Virus record (IMG/VR): IMGVR_UViG_3300008740_000009
Location: 1 to 60,300 of that record
Length of the DNA: 60,300 nucleotides
From: a virus
Direction: 5' to 3' (one strand)
Under the pieces are notes generated by a model, which was not told where the DNA came from, searched no databases, and saw nothing but the letters and a program-made list of their open reading frames with translations. Below are positions 15,513 to 23,612 of the stretch, piece after piece. The position numbers and the translations under genes were made by a program. Each line of letters starts with the position of its first letter. Position 1 is the first letter of the stretch.

Positions 15513-15713
15513 ATGCGTTGTATTCTTTGCGAAAAGCCGCTAATGGTTGGTAATATGGGAAGGCACAGGGTTATGTATTGCTCTGAGCAGGATTGTAGTG
15601 AGCATAGTCTCACCTACATTAATGGAGGAGACATCACATGTTCATTGAACTCACGGCCTACGATGACGAGGAATGGGTCCTCACCCTGGTTCGAGCAGAT
15701 GACATTGTTCTAA
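15513..15713 (+). CDS. Small zinc-finger-like protein (66 aa)
   Basis: A 66-residue protein with CILC at residues 3-6 and YCSEQDC near residue 23, a compact zinc-knuckle spacing. AAGGAGG is six bases before the ATG, which fixes the start. Its C-terminal 25 codons overlap the next gene in another frame, an unusually long overlap (76 bases). Confidence 0.65.
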   Translation: MRCILCEKPLMVGNMGRHRVMYCSEQDCSEHSLTYINGGDITCSLNSRPTMTRNGSSPWFEQMTLF

Positions 15714-15952
15714 TTTCCGAACCAAATCAGGCGGTTGCAGAAGACTTCTCTATGGGAGGTCCTGTTTGCTGCTGGGAAGAAAAAGCTGATTTGGCCAAGG
15801 TGTTGTTGTCCAACGGAAGAGAAATTCTTGTAACTCAATCAGTTAAAGAAGTCTTCTCAAGGGTGATGGCGCTTGAAAAAAGCAGTGTGGGTTATTCGGT
15901 GACTATGGAAGGAAATGGTTTTTCCACAACAACTATGGTGCCGAGCAAATGA
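15638..15952 (+). CDS. Hypothetical protein (104 aa)
   Basis: A 104-residue protein, probably beta-rich at the N-terminus (MFIELTAYDDEEWVLTLV), of unknown function. ATGGAGGAGACATC before the ATG is a strong ribosome binding site. It ends the short operon driven from about 15463 and is followed by a GC-rich hairpin. Confidence 0.65.
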   Translation: MFIELTAYDDEEWVLTLVRADDIVLISEPNQAVAEDFSMGGPVCCWEEKADLAKVLLSNGREILVTQSVKEVFSRVMALEKSSVGYSVTMEGNGFSTTTMVPSK

Positions 15953-15982
15953 TCCTGTATTATCATCCCTAATAAATAACCC

Positions 15983-16020
15983 TGTCCCCGGCCCAGCCTC
16001 TGGTTGGGCTGGGGTCTCAG
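15983..16020 (+). terminator. GC-rich hairpin, probable terminator
   Basis: CCCAGCC pairs with GGCTGGG around an eight-base loop, with outer GC pairing possible. No T tract follows, so intrinsic termination would be weak. A TGTATTAT -10-like element at about 16040 may start the next transcript. Confidence 0.4.
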
Positions 16021-16082
16021 GGTAAATTTATTACGTGTGTATTATAGAACAATGGGACTTAACTGACTCCAGGGGATAAGAA

Positions 16083-16550
16083 ATGATTTGTATTGATTTA
16101 AGCAGATTATACTTCGCAATTCGTGATCTAAACGTCACGATAAATTACGAAAAGCTGCTTACCGTCTTAAAAGAAAAGACAAACAGTGAGACCGTGGAGG
16201 CCTTTACGAAGGCTGATCCAAAGAATGTAAACCAAAGTAAATTTTTAAAGCGTTTAGAGGACCTGGGTTACAACCTACATGTGTATGACGTAACAACCCA
16301 GGCAGACGCCTTTACAGCAGAGATCTCGGCTATGGCCGCTCTCTCTGAGGATAAAGAGATTACCATCCTCTCAAACGACCAAGCCCTTTTGGGCGTCTTC
16401 CGCCTGTTAGAAGAACGGGGAAGAAGTATGACTCTCTGCTTTTTTAGTGAAAAGCTGGAGAAGCAATGGACCCCGAAAGTTCTTTGTGGGGACATTAAAT
16501 TTATAGACTTATCGAATCCGGATATCCGAAAGGACATCACGAACAAATAG
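16083..16550 (+). CDS. NYN/PIN-like ribonuclease-fold protein
   Basis: A 155-residue protein with the layout of NYN (DUF88/LabA-like) domains: an N-terminal IDLSRLYFAIRDL strand with Asp, a central DAFTAEISAMAAL helix, and EITILSNDQALLGVFRLLEERG, where family members have the SxDxDF acidic motif. Known relatives are metal-dependent RNases. The second acidic motif is weakened here (SNDQAL), so activity is uncertain. It sits between tRNA genes, which makes an RNA role plausible. Confidence 0.6.
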   Translation: MICIDLSRLYFAIRDLNVTINYEKLLTVLKEKTNSETVEAFTKADPKNVNQSKFLKRLEDLGYNLHVYDVTTQADAFTAEISAMAALSEDKEITILSNDQALLGVFRLLEERGRSMTLCFFSEKLEKQWTPKVLCGDIKFIDLSNPDIRKDITNK

Positions 16551-16558
16551 GAGTTGTT

Positions 16559-17068
<510 letters not shown>

Positions 17069-17089
17069 TACATAACAAGGAGGTTACTT

Positions 17090-17437
17090 ATGGAAAAAAA
17101 TGGCAAATTAGTAGCCAACTTCTCAGCAACAATTGATGAGGATAATTGGTTAGTATTGGAGCAAGCAGAGTATTGCTTTGAAACGTTTTTATTCGAGCCG
17201 CTAGCCGGAAATGATGGCGAAAAGCTCGGTCTAGGTACATGGTCAACCGACACTGCTACACACTTTCCCCCAGGAACTTGGACCTTCGCAATGCTAGAAG
17301 GGCCTAAGAAGGGAGAGCGCTTAGAGATGTGTTGGGACGGTATCTACTTCACGTGTCTCACTGACGGGTGGAGAATATCGTTCGGCCCAAATGGAAAGCC
17401 AGAGCGTCTTGAAGATGTGATTGGCGAAGCGCATTAA
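17090..17437 (+). CDS. Hypothetical protein (115 aa)
   Basis: A 115-residue protein, probably beta-rich, of unknown function. AAGGAGGTTACTT precedes ATG 17090; a longer frame would run through the tRNA. The last 80 bases overlap, on the opposite strand, the end of the gene at 17358. Confidence 0.65.
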   Translation: MEKNGKLVANFSATIDEDNWLVLEQAEYCFETFLFEPLAGNDGEKLGLGTWSTDTATHFPPGTWTFAMLEGPKKGERLEMCWDGIYFTCLTDGWRISFGPNGKPERLEDVIGEAH

Positions 17438-18227
17438 TAAATCCAAGCTTAAGCTTCCCTTTGGAGGCGAGTGCTAAAGCTGCTCGGGTAAACTTACGTG
17501 CCCGATTCTTAGACATGCCCGCAATTGTGGGGACTGGGCCGGGTTTGTGCGTTAGGGGCTCTCCAGCTAGTTCTGGAAGCCCCAGCGCTGCCCGTTCAGC
17601 AGGTAAATTTTTCTTGGTCTCAGCTACAGCTTTAAGGGCTTCTTCAAACTTGGGCTGCATTGCCTTGGTAAGCTTAGCCTTCTTTCCTTGAGCCCTGTAC
17701 CCAAAGTCTCGTTGGATTCTTTCGGGTTGTGCGGTCCTCCAGGCCTCTGACCTCGGTTTTGGGGTCGTGTCCTTGGTTTCTGGGACAAGCATATTTCTAA
17801 ACTTGTTCCACCCCATCGCAACAGTGCCTTGCCGAAGGCCCATCTCCTTCGTCCTAACGGTATTGAATGTGTAGTTTGGTGGTAACCCGGCAGCACGCCT
17901 GTTCTCCAGGACGACATACCCATCCTGACCAGGGAACCTGAGGCCAATCTGGTTGGGGAGCTTGCTCACATTTTTTGCGCTTGAGGAATAGATCTTACCG
18001 TCTGCACCCGTAAGTCGGATGGATTCGGGTCGGGCACCCAATCTTTGGATGAGATCCTTTACCTGCTTGGCCACATCAGAAGGATTAGAGGAGTTTCCCC
18101 TCTGCATTAATCTCTCTAAAGCGTGTGCAGCAGAATCCTTTGGACCCTTCTTAAATTGGTCATCACCAAACGCGGCCAGCTTGACGTGCGATTTTCTAAT
18201 TAGATATTTATTGAGTAACTCAAACAT
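17358..18227 (-). CDS. Hypothetical, possibly virion-associated basic protein
   Basis: A 289-residue basic protein, alone on the minus strand among + genes. The N-terminus has the HVKLAAFGDDQF pattern that resembles the KLA/KTA motif of presumed internal virion proteins in the late region. It is followed by SAAHALERLMQRG, which recalls small RNase-toxin or head-associated domains. The C-terminal half is Ala/Lys-rich. ATG 18227 is preferred because GAGAGG lies nine bases before it. Function unknown; the link to the virion is inference. Confidence 0.6.
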   Translation of the reverse strand: MFELLNKYLIRKSHVKLAAFGDDQFKKGPKDSAAHALERLMQRGNSSNPSDVAKQVKDLIQRLGARPESIRLTGADGKIYSSSAKNVSKLPNQIGLRFPGQDGYVVLENRRAAGLPPNYTFNTVRTKEMGLRQGTVAMGWNKFRNMLVPETKDTTPKPRSEAWRTAQPERIQRDFGYRAQGKKAKLTKAMQPKFEEALKAVAETKKNLPAERAALGLPELAGEPLTHKPGPVPTIAGMSKNRARKFTRAALALASKGKLKLGFINALRQSHLQDALAFHLGRTIFSTRQ

Positions 18228-18274
18228 CGTGATACCTCTCACGCGTATGCTACAGCAGAAGGCCGGGGCGTGGA

Positions 18275-18532
18275 ATGAAGACTATAATACACGTTAACCA
18301 GCACGTGATTAAAAAGAATGCCAAGAAGGATCTCCGAGATCCTGTTCTTACCGTAAAAACTTATAAACAAAACGTTTACGGACATGAAGCTATCCTATTT
18401 GACCAAGATGGTCGAGAGGTGGCCAAAGTAATATATCGACCGGACAAACCCCTGGGTTGTGGGGCCAAAGTCTGGATTGAAACACACAACCCAGTAGACG
18501 TTATTATACTCGAAGACGAGGAGGAAGACTAA
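18275..18532 (+). CDS. Conserved phage hypothetical (85 aa)
   Basis: An 85-residue protein beginning MKTIIHVNQHVIKKN, with LTVKTYKQN and LGCGAKVWIET segments that I associate with a small protein family spread through tailed phages. The role is unknown. It is divergent from the minus-strand gene at 18227, with 47 bases between them, and overlaps the next start by one base. Confidence 0.75.
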   Translation: MKTIIHVNQHVIKKNAKKDLRDPVLTVKTYKQNVYGHEAILFDQDGREVAKVIYRPDKPLGCGAKVWIETHNPVDVIILEDEEED

Positions 18533-19146
18533 TGCATGTATTACACTTAATAGCTGTTGAAGCGGACAGCAAAGAAGAAGCAGTAGAGATGGCGGAAGCA
18601 GCCATAGAGCCCTACGGAGACGGACAAGTCTGGGACTGGTACTCAGTCGGAGGGCGCTGGAAGGGGCTGTTCGGTTTGAATGAAGACGGAACCGATAAAA
18701 ACGTATTACAGTTCTCAGAAGACCCTGAGCAATTCAGGAAATCCCTTGCTCGTGTGGCCGAATCGCAGAACAGGGAATTCACAGAAAACGTTGATAAGGT
18801 CTTTGGCCGAACGATCACCGAGGCGGATGTCAGGAATCTGTGGGGCCTGGAAGTCCACGACAAAAAAGGTGCTGCTGAACGAATCAGCGAAAGTAACAAG
18901 GAGTTTGGGGAGAAGTTCTCCGCACTCAAAGACTTGGATAAATTGCCCGAAGACGATGGCCCTATGGGGTTTGGTATGTTGGGCTTCTATCTTATAAAGA
19001 TAGGTCAGTCTCTGAGTGGAAGGTACTGCTTCGAGTCCTATTTTTTCGATGCCGTTATTTACGGAACGCGAGTGCAGGATACAATGCACCGTTGTGAGGA
19101 AAGCCCAGAACACCAGTATCTGGTTGCTGTAGATTTACATAACTAA
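18532..19146 (+). CDS. Hypothetical protein with WDWYSVGGRW motif (204 aa)
   Basis: A 204-residue protein. The N-terminal third has a ferredoxin-like strand-helix pattern (HVLHLIAVEADSKEEAVEMA) and the motif WDWYSVGGRWKG, seen in conserved phage hypotheticals. The middle is charged and helical. No activity is known. Its ATG overlaps the previous stop (TAATG). Confidence 0.7.
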   Translation: MHVLHLIAVEADSKEEAVEMAEAAIEPYGDGQVWDWYSVGGRWKGLFGLNEDGTDKNVLQFSEDPEQFRKSLARVAESQNREFTENVDKVFGRTITEADVRNLWGLEVHDKKGAAERISESNKEFGEKFSALKDLDKLPEDDGPMGFGMLGFYLIKIGQSLSGRYCFESYFFDAVIYGTRVQDTMHRCEESPEHQYLVAVDLHN

Positions 19147-19161
19147 CTTAGGGGTTAGACG

Positions 19162-19386
19162 ATGAGAGACAATAATTCTGTTTACGAGGACAAGCCACTA
19201 ACAGTGTACCTCGGAGAAAGTGGGGAGGCGCACGATACAAATCGTATTGATGTGTTACCAAACGAAAAAGTCGTTAATAACAGAAGAATTTCTGTTTCTG
19301 TTAGTAATCGTGGTATCACTATTACAGACATCGAAAATCAAATAACCCTAATGAGCGTGGACTTCAATGACCTACCAAATAAGTAA
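19162..19386 (+). CDS. Hypothetical protein (74 aa)
   Basis: A 74-residue protein, probably mostly beta (RISVSVSNRGITITDI), of unknown function. A weak purine-rich site (TTAGGGGTTAGACG) precedes the ATG. The next gene starts within its last 20 bases. Confidence 0.6.
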   Translation: MRDNNSVYEDKPLTVYLGESGEAHDTNRIDVLPNEKVVNNRRISVSVSNRGITITDIENQITLMSVDFNDLPNK

Positions 19387-19600
19387 CGACGAGCTTGGTT
19401 GTATGCTCCGCGAAGTGCGGAATACAAGCCCAAGTATTTCTACATTCACCATGTCCTTGCAGCAGGCCCGGTCCCTAATAGAAGAGGTCTATAGGGAAAG
19501 AAACCAGGCCCCAGAGAACGCTAGGAACAGACATATTGATGTCTTCGATTTGTCTTCGGGCACCATGGGTGTCTGGGGGGGATACGAAGATACTGATTAA
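19367..19600 (+). CDS. Hypothetical protein (77 aa)
   Basis: A 77-residue protein with no recognised motif; it overlaps the previous gene and is followed by the strong ribosome binding site of the Api92-like gene. It belongs to the same co-directional run. Confidence 0.6.
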   Translation: MTYQISNDELGCMLREVRNTSPSISTFTMSLQQARSLIEEVYRERNQAPENARNRHIDVFDLSSGTMGVWGGYEDTD

Positions 19601-19609
19601 GGAGAATCC

Positions 19610-20158
19610 ATGCCAAACTGGTGTGAAAATAATATCGAGATATCTGGGCCAGCCGACAAGCTGGCCCTTTTTGTTTCTAAGATAAAAGAGGGTGATGGGC
19701 TGTTGTCAGCGCACTACCCAATGCCCGAATCAAAGGTTCAGCAATTAAACGAAAGCGAAGACTGCTTTCTGCACGAAATTCGAAGAAGTATTGGGACTGA
19801 TAAAGAGCCTACCCTGGATAAGGCTTGGTACTATTGGAAGGTCCATAACTGGGGAACCAAGTGGGATATCCCGAACGAAGACCTCAGTTATTGCGACCTA
19901 ACCCCAGAAGATAAAACGTGGACCGTGAGCTTCATGAGCGCGTGGAGTCCGCCAGTGGCGTGGCTCCACAAAGTTTCGGAGGACAACCCAGACCTAGAGT
20001 TCTGCCTCGAATTTGTTGAATACGGGTGCTGGTTCGCTGGGGCGATGACTTGGAAAGATGGGGGAATGCACGACTGCAAAGAGGGTAAGCCGGATGAATT
20101 TGACTTCTGTGCAGAGCGAGTAGATTACCTAGAGCAAATGGAGGACGATAATGAGTAA
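19610..20158 (+). CDS. Api92-like / YubB ferredoxin-fold protein
   Basis: A 182-residue protein beginning MPNWCENNIEISGP and carrying the pairs WGTKWD and FMSAWSPPVAWL, the signature of the Api92-like (DUF1281/YubB) family of phages and plasmids. Family members have a ferredoxin-like fold and no settled function. AAGGAGAATCC precedes the ATG. It overlaps the next gene by eight bases. Confidence 0.85.
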   Translation: MPNWCENNIEISGPADKLALFVSKIKEGDGLLSAHYPMPESKVQQLNESEDCFLHEIRRSIGTDKEPTLDKAWYYWKVHNWGTKWDIPNEDLSYCDLTPEDKTWTVSFMSAWSPPVAWLHKVSEDNPDLEFCLEFVEYGCWFAGAMTWKDGGMHDCKEGKPDEFDFCAERVDYLEQMEDDNE

Positions 20159-20420
20159 TGAAGTAAATAAAGATACACAAGAATCTAAAGAAGAATTAAA
20201 AAAATTTTCAGAGTTCGCGCAAGTGCTTGATAAAGCTGGACTATTCCCGAGAGCTTATGATATTCCCAACCTAGAAAAGCTGTACTACGCAGCGGAACAG
20301 GTACACAAGCATTTGTGTACTCTGGACACGGGCTACTACAAAGAAGCTAGGGGGGTTAAGCTCATCTCTCTGGCCAACGCATATGCGGAATGCCATAACG
20401 GCTTGCGCCAGCTTGAGTAG
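20151..20420 (+). CDS. Hypothetical protein (89 aa)
   Basis: An 89-residue helical protein with a lysine/glutamate-rich N-terminus. Unrecognised. Its start lies in the tail of the Api92-like gene after GGACGATA. Confidence 0.6.
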   Translation: MSNEVNKDTQESKEELKKFSEFAQVLDKAGLFPRAYDIPNLEKLYYAAEQVHKHLCTLDTGYYKEARGVKLISLANAYAECHNGLRQLE

Positions 20421-20440
20421 CTTAATCTGGAGGAAACAAA

Positions 20441-20668
20441 ATGAAAAAGCTCTTGAAAATTTTGAGTGTAGCCGCCCTTCTCGGCCTGATTGCCGGGGCC
20501 GGTGCGGGAGCAGGAATGTTCTTCGGTGTTATCGATACACCAGAAAGCATTGCTAAGCTTTCCGGAGATGATGATGACTCCGCTGCGAGTCAACCAGACG
20601 CCGGAAGCACCGCTGGGGACGTAGGTAAGTCTGACGCAACTGAAGGCGACGCTGCCTCTGACGAATAG
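20441..20668 (+). CDS. Small secreted or membrane-anchored acidic protein (75 aa)
   Basis: A 75-residue protein with a basic start (MKKLLK), one glycine/alanine-rich hydrophobic helix (residues 8-29) and then a very acidic, disordered Ser/Asp/Ala tail. It could be an inner-membrane anchor with a periplasmic tail or an exported peptide. No Cys for lipidation is seen. CTGGAGGAAACAAA is a strong ribosome binding site. Confidence 0.65.
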   Translation: MKKLLKILSVAALLGLIAGAGAGAGMFFGVIDTPESIAKLSGDDDDSAASQPDAGSTAGDVGKSDATEGDAASDE

Positions 20669-20677
20669 GAGCCCACC

Positions 20678-20992
20678 GTGAAAAGGCAACTTCCGAAAGC
20701 AATCTCAATTGGTGGACACACTCTTAAAGTACTACGGAAAAAGGGACTGCTGGACGATTTTGATGCTTATGGGATCTTCGATGGGGTTGATCTAACGATC
20801 ACCATCGATGCATCCCTAAGCAACACCATGGCGTGGGAAACCTTATGGCACGAAGTAGTTGAAGCTATTAACTTCTTCTCAGAAGCCGAGATGGAACATA
20901 AGTCCATCCAAGTTTTTGGTTTATTGCTCCACCAAACGATAAACTCGATATTTACAGAAAAACGTAGTAAGAAGACTGACAAGAAAGGTTAG
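20678..20992 (+). CDS. Phage protein with degenerate zinc-peptidase helix
   Basis: A 104-residue protein with GTG start (TAGGAGCCCACC before it). The sequence ETLWHEVVEAINFF is placed like the HExxH helix of small phage metallopeptidase-like proteins, but the second His is replaced by Glu (HEVVE), so zinc proteolysis is doubtful. The preceding strand DLTITIDASL fits the same fold. A terminator overlaps its stop. Confidence 0.6.
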   Translation: MKRQLPKAISIGGHTLKVLRKKGLLDDFDAYGIFDGVDLTITIDASLSNTMAWETLWHEVVEAINFFSEAEMEHKSIQVFGLLLHQTINSIFTEKRSKKTDKKG

Positions 20993-21014
20993 CTCTTTAG
21001 CTGGACCATTTTTT
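20987..21014 (+). terminator. Rho-independent terminator
   Basis: GGTTAGCT pairs with AGCTGGACC (two bulged bases) around a CTTT loop, followed by ATTTTTT. It overlaps the stop codon of the preceding gene and closes the 18.3-21.0 kb run. Confidence 0.7.
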
Positions 21015-21041
21015 GTATTATCAGTTATACTGGTGGACAGT

Positions 21042-21470
21042 ATGTTATCTCATGTTGAAAACGGTCGGATAAAGCACAAGCGGTCCCCCATCGATGGGAC
21101 CGGGAGCTTCAGTGTGCGCGGCCACAAGGCTGGGGAAGTCCTCGGCGTTGCCTTAATAAGAAAGAGCGGTAAGCCCACGGGTGATGTTTATAAGGACTAT
21201 CACCAAACCCTTCTGGGGGATTACTTCAACCACTCACCTGTGGCCAATGTGGGTTTACGGAAATCCGGCAAAAAACTTATTGCCTATGCCACTAAAGATA
21301 TCGCTCCGGGCGAGGAAATGGTAGCTGACTATAGGGAGCCGCTCTCACCTGTAAAAGACGAGGTGACTCCTGAGTGGGACCGAAAGGCGTTGGCTGCTAT
21401 GTCTAAGAAAGCCTCTATGTCTATAAAAAAGTCCATACTTATCGGCGGACTCAGGTTTACGAGGCCCTAA
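21042..21470 (+). CDS. SET-domain protein (putative protein methyltransferase)
   Basis: A 142-residue protein that is almost entirely a SET domain: GTGSFSVRGHKAGEVLG (N-terminal SET strand), DYFNHSPVANVGL (the NHS pseudoknot motif) and DIAPGEEMVADY (the GEExxxDY motif). SET enzymes transfer methyl groups from S-adenosylmethionine, usually to lysines. ATG 21042 is used, though GTG 21033 is possible; no ribosome binding site is seen, and TATACT at 21026-21031 would give an almost leaderless mRNA. The target is unknown. Confidence 0.8.
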   Translation: MLSHVENGRIKHKRSPIDGTGSFSVRGHKAGEVLGVALIRKSGKPTGDVYKDYHQTLLGDYFNHSPVANVGLRKSGKKLIAYATKDIAPGEEMVADYREPLSPVKDEVTPEWDRKALAAMSKKASMSIKKSILIGGLRFTRP

Positions 21471-21542
21471 CACAAGGAGTGTGCGTTCGCCGGATGTAGT
21501 GCAAATTACAGAATTACTAAGGTATAATAACACTGATGAAGG

Positions 21543-21948
21543 CTAATTTACGTTAGTTCCTTTCATGATGACACGGAAACCGAGGTCACTGTCACCAAAG
21601 TTGTTTTTACGCTGCCATCCTAGGTAGGTGGCAATTCAAACAACAGGGGCACACCTGTCAGGCCCTAGGTTCATCTTATGATCGGATGTTAAAGAAGCTT
21701 CATTGTCTGCGCGTAGCCAGTCCCATTCGTGGGAAAGATACGCTGACAGTCGGGAAAAGACCGCTCTAAGAGTAAGTAGGTTTCAGTGTAAATCCAAAGT
21801 TGGTTTCACCATTGTTTCTGAGAAATGCTTGACTAGGCTGGCCCGCCAAAACAGGGCCTTGAATCCTGTAGCTTCGCACCGAATGGAAAGTTTCTTGTTG
21901 GGATACAGCAAGAAGCAATAGCTTGTCTGTGCGGACTGCTGGGGGCAA
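21543..21948 (-). pseudogene. Decayed FGE/C-type-lectin-like C-terminal fragments
   Basis: The 502-base gap 21471-21972 holds no intact gene. On the minus strand two short tails can be read: one ends RKNNFGDSDLGFRVIMKG (stop at 21543-21545, with an internal TGA at 21636-21638) and the other ends RNNGETNFGFTLKPTYS (stop at 21766-21768). Both resemble the NN-x-GD-x-GFR ending of FGE-sulfatase/C-type-lectin-fold proteins. A frame change lies upstream in the second. They look like remnants of one or two adhesin- or FGE-type genes. Confidence 0.4.
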
Positions 21949-21972
21949 CGGAAACGTAACCAGGAGAGTATA

Positions 21973-22593
21973 ATGAGGAGAACTTTACTAACACTTTTTG
22001 CGTTCGGTTTTATGAGCGCTGCTTGTTTAAGTATTTCTATGGCCCAAGTAAAAAAGGCCAAGTACAGTGGTTCCGGAAGGAATCCCCCAAAGTCTCTGAG
22101 CGAAAGACATATCTCTCAGATCAAGAGGGTTCTCCCGCTTATTCCTGGCGAGTATGACGCATACGAAATTATCGGTATTGGGATGGTTGAGTCCGGTCTC
22201 ACTGATCGGGCTATTAGCCACACCGGTGATTATGGGCTGATGCAGGTTAACTGCCGCATCCACAGAAAACGACTAAAAAAGGTTTTCGGATTTAATGACT
22301 GTGAGAAGGACATGCTTGTCGTAGAGAATAATATGAAAGCGTCTCTTCTCTTAATCTCATTATTTCGGAAAAATTATAGGCAGTGTCGTGGTACCAAAGT
22401 GTTTGCCTGCTACAACGGCGGGCAAGGCTGGAAGTATGTCCAAAATAAATGCCTCGACAAGTGTGGTACCGATTCCCAGTGTAGGAAATGTACTCGACCG
22501 GCGAGGTATTCAAATAGCGTCAAAAAACATATTCGATTCCTAAAAAGAAAATATTCGGTTTTATTTAAGGACCACCCCTCTCAGAAGCGATAG
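21973..22593 (+). CDS. Secreted lytic transglycosylase (SLT fold)
   Basis: A 206-residue cell-wall enzyme with a basic N-terminus and hydrophobic signal helix (residues 4-24), then a lysozyme-like transglycosylase domain. It shows IGMVESGL with catalytic Glu73, GDYGLMQVNC and CYNGGQGW. It would cleave the glycan strands of peptidoglycan after export, for lysis or wall passage. Several Cys in the C-terminal half may form disulfides in the periplasm. CAGGAGAGTATA precedes the ATG. Confidence 0.85.
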   Translation: MRRTLLTLFAFGFMSAACLSISMAQVKKAKYSGSGRNPPKSLSERHISQIKRVLPLIPGEYDAYEIIGIGMVESGLTDRAISHTGDYGLMQVNCRIHRKRLKKVFGFNDCEKDMLVVENNMKASLLLISLFRKNYRQCRGTKVFACYNGGQGWKYVQNKCLDKCGTDSQCRKCTRPARYSNSVKKHIRFLKRKYSVLFKDHPSQKR

Positions 22594-22614
22594 CCGAGCA
22601 GAAAAAGAGGATCA

Positions 22615-22974
22615 ATGGTTGAGAGAACTGACACTCCGGAAACTGGGCGTGAAGATTATTATGCGCTAATATCTAAAGTTTTGGAGAACCGAAAGAAGGT
22701 TAAAACAGCGTCACACAAGGGCTGGGATTTGACCTGCTATGTGGGACGGAGACCATCCTTCGAGAACGATAATGTGACATTTATAGAGTATAGCGTTTAC
22801 GCTACAGCAGGCGATATCGGCAAAAGCCAAACGCCAGACATGTCTAATGTACCACGAGCAATTCGTGTAGATTTTGATGATTCATCAGTAGTTACCCTCA
22901 ATGCAGAAAGCATGGAAGAAATAACGGGTAAGCTACAAAAGATTTTCAACGGTTTCCGTTGGGATCTAGTCTAA
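22615..22974 (+). CDS. Hypothetical protein upstream of the Ubl gene (119 aa)
   Basis: A 119-residue protein, alpha/beta in pattern, of unknown function. AAAAGAGGATCA precedes the ATG. It ends 15 bases before the ubiquitin-like gene, so it may share its transcript, but nothing in the sequence shows a role in conjugation. Confidence 0.6.
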   Translation: MVERTDTPETGREDYYALISKVLENRKKVKTASHKGWDLTCYVGRRPSFENDNVTFIEYSVYATAGDIGKSQTPDMSNVPRAIRVDFDDSSVVTLNAESMEEITGKLQKIFNGFRWDLV

Positions 22975-22989
22975 GGAGACTAACTAGTT

Positions 22990-23499
22990 ATGCAAAACAT
23001 TGATTACTTGAACGAAACGTTGGGGTCAGCAACCTCAGCACGAGATTCTTTCGTTGCCAACATGGGAACAGACTACAGTCGAAGCAACCTCGACCGCTTG
23101 CAGGCGCTCCAGTCTGCTGTAAACGAGGCGCAAAGCCGACTTGAATCAGCAACGAACAGCAACGGAACTAATGGTTCTGGTGGTGTTAACGGAGGAGGAA
23201 ACATCTCCTTCGCCGCCCCGTCCACAAGCACAGTCAGCGCCGCTGACATGTGTGTTGTTACGCTTATCCGAAATGGTAAGTCTGACCGTTGCCTTGAAGT
23301 TCGCACTGACTCCACTCTTGGAGACATCGTGAGTACGCTAAATACGCAAGAGGGCGGCTGGGATATTCGCAGCCTCACCTTCAAGCGACGAGTTGGCCCT
23401 GGCCAAACCGCAGACATTACGGACCCGAACAGCACCGTTCTCGGTGAAGGGCCGCATGAGATTTGGGTTGGTAACAAGGTTGCTGGTGGACGACAGTAG
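22990..23499 (+). CDS. Ubiquitin-like beta-grasp protein with Gly-Gly tail
   Basis: A 169-residue protein in three parts: a helical, coiled-coil-like N-terminus (1-55), a Gly/Asn/Ser linker (56-85) and a C-terminal domain (86-165) with the strand-strand-helix-strand order of a beta-grasp fold. It ends VAGGRQ, so Gly166-Gly167 is followed by two removable residues, as in ubiquitin precursors. Its neighbours are E2-like, JAMM-protease and E1-like genes, which fits a conjugated tag matured by the JAMM enzyme. The fold is inferred from pattern and context. A terminator follows the gene. Confidence 0.75.
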   Translation: MQNIDYLNETLGSATSARDSFVANMGTDYSRSNLDRLQALQSAVNEAQSRLESATNSNGTNGSGGVNGGGNISFAAPSTSTVSAADMCVVTLIRNGKSDRCLEVRTDSTLGDIVSTLNTQEGGWDIRSLTFKRRVGPGQTADITDPNSTVLGEGPHEIWVGNKVAGGRQ

Positions 23500-23522
23500 T
23501 CGTTACTAGTCTCCTGACCCAA

Positions 23523-23554
23523 ACTCGTTATACCTGACCAATAATATAACGAGT
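23523..23554 (+). promoter_or_regulatory. 10-bp inverted repeat after the Ubl gene
   Basis: ACTCGTTATA and TATAACGAGT, a perfect 10-bp inverted repeat with a 12-base spacer, between the Ubl stop and the terminator. It could be an operator, an RNA hairpin or a processing site. Confidence 0.5.
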
Positions 23555-23563
23555 AATAAAAGT

Positions 23564-23600
23564 GGCGGGTGTCCCCTTCGGGGGGCATCCGCTATTTTTT
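23564..23600 (+). terminator. Strong TTCG-loop terminator inside the Ubl cassette
   Basis: Stem GCGGGTGTCCCC with GGGGGCATCCGC, loop TTCG, then TATTTTTTT. It lies between the Ubl gene and the E2-like gene; the ribosome binding site of the latter (GTGGAGAAACT) follows at once. Partial read-through would make the tag exceed the enzymes. Confidence 0.85.
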
Positions 23601-23612
23601 TGTGGAGAAACT

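Noticed and set aside
21471-21972. A diversity-generating retroelement or a structured noncoding RNA
   Set aside because: No reverse transcriptase or template-like A-biased repeat is visible, and the two protein-like tails explain much of the sequence better than an RNA.
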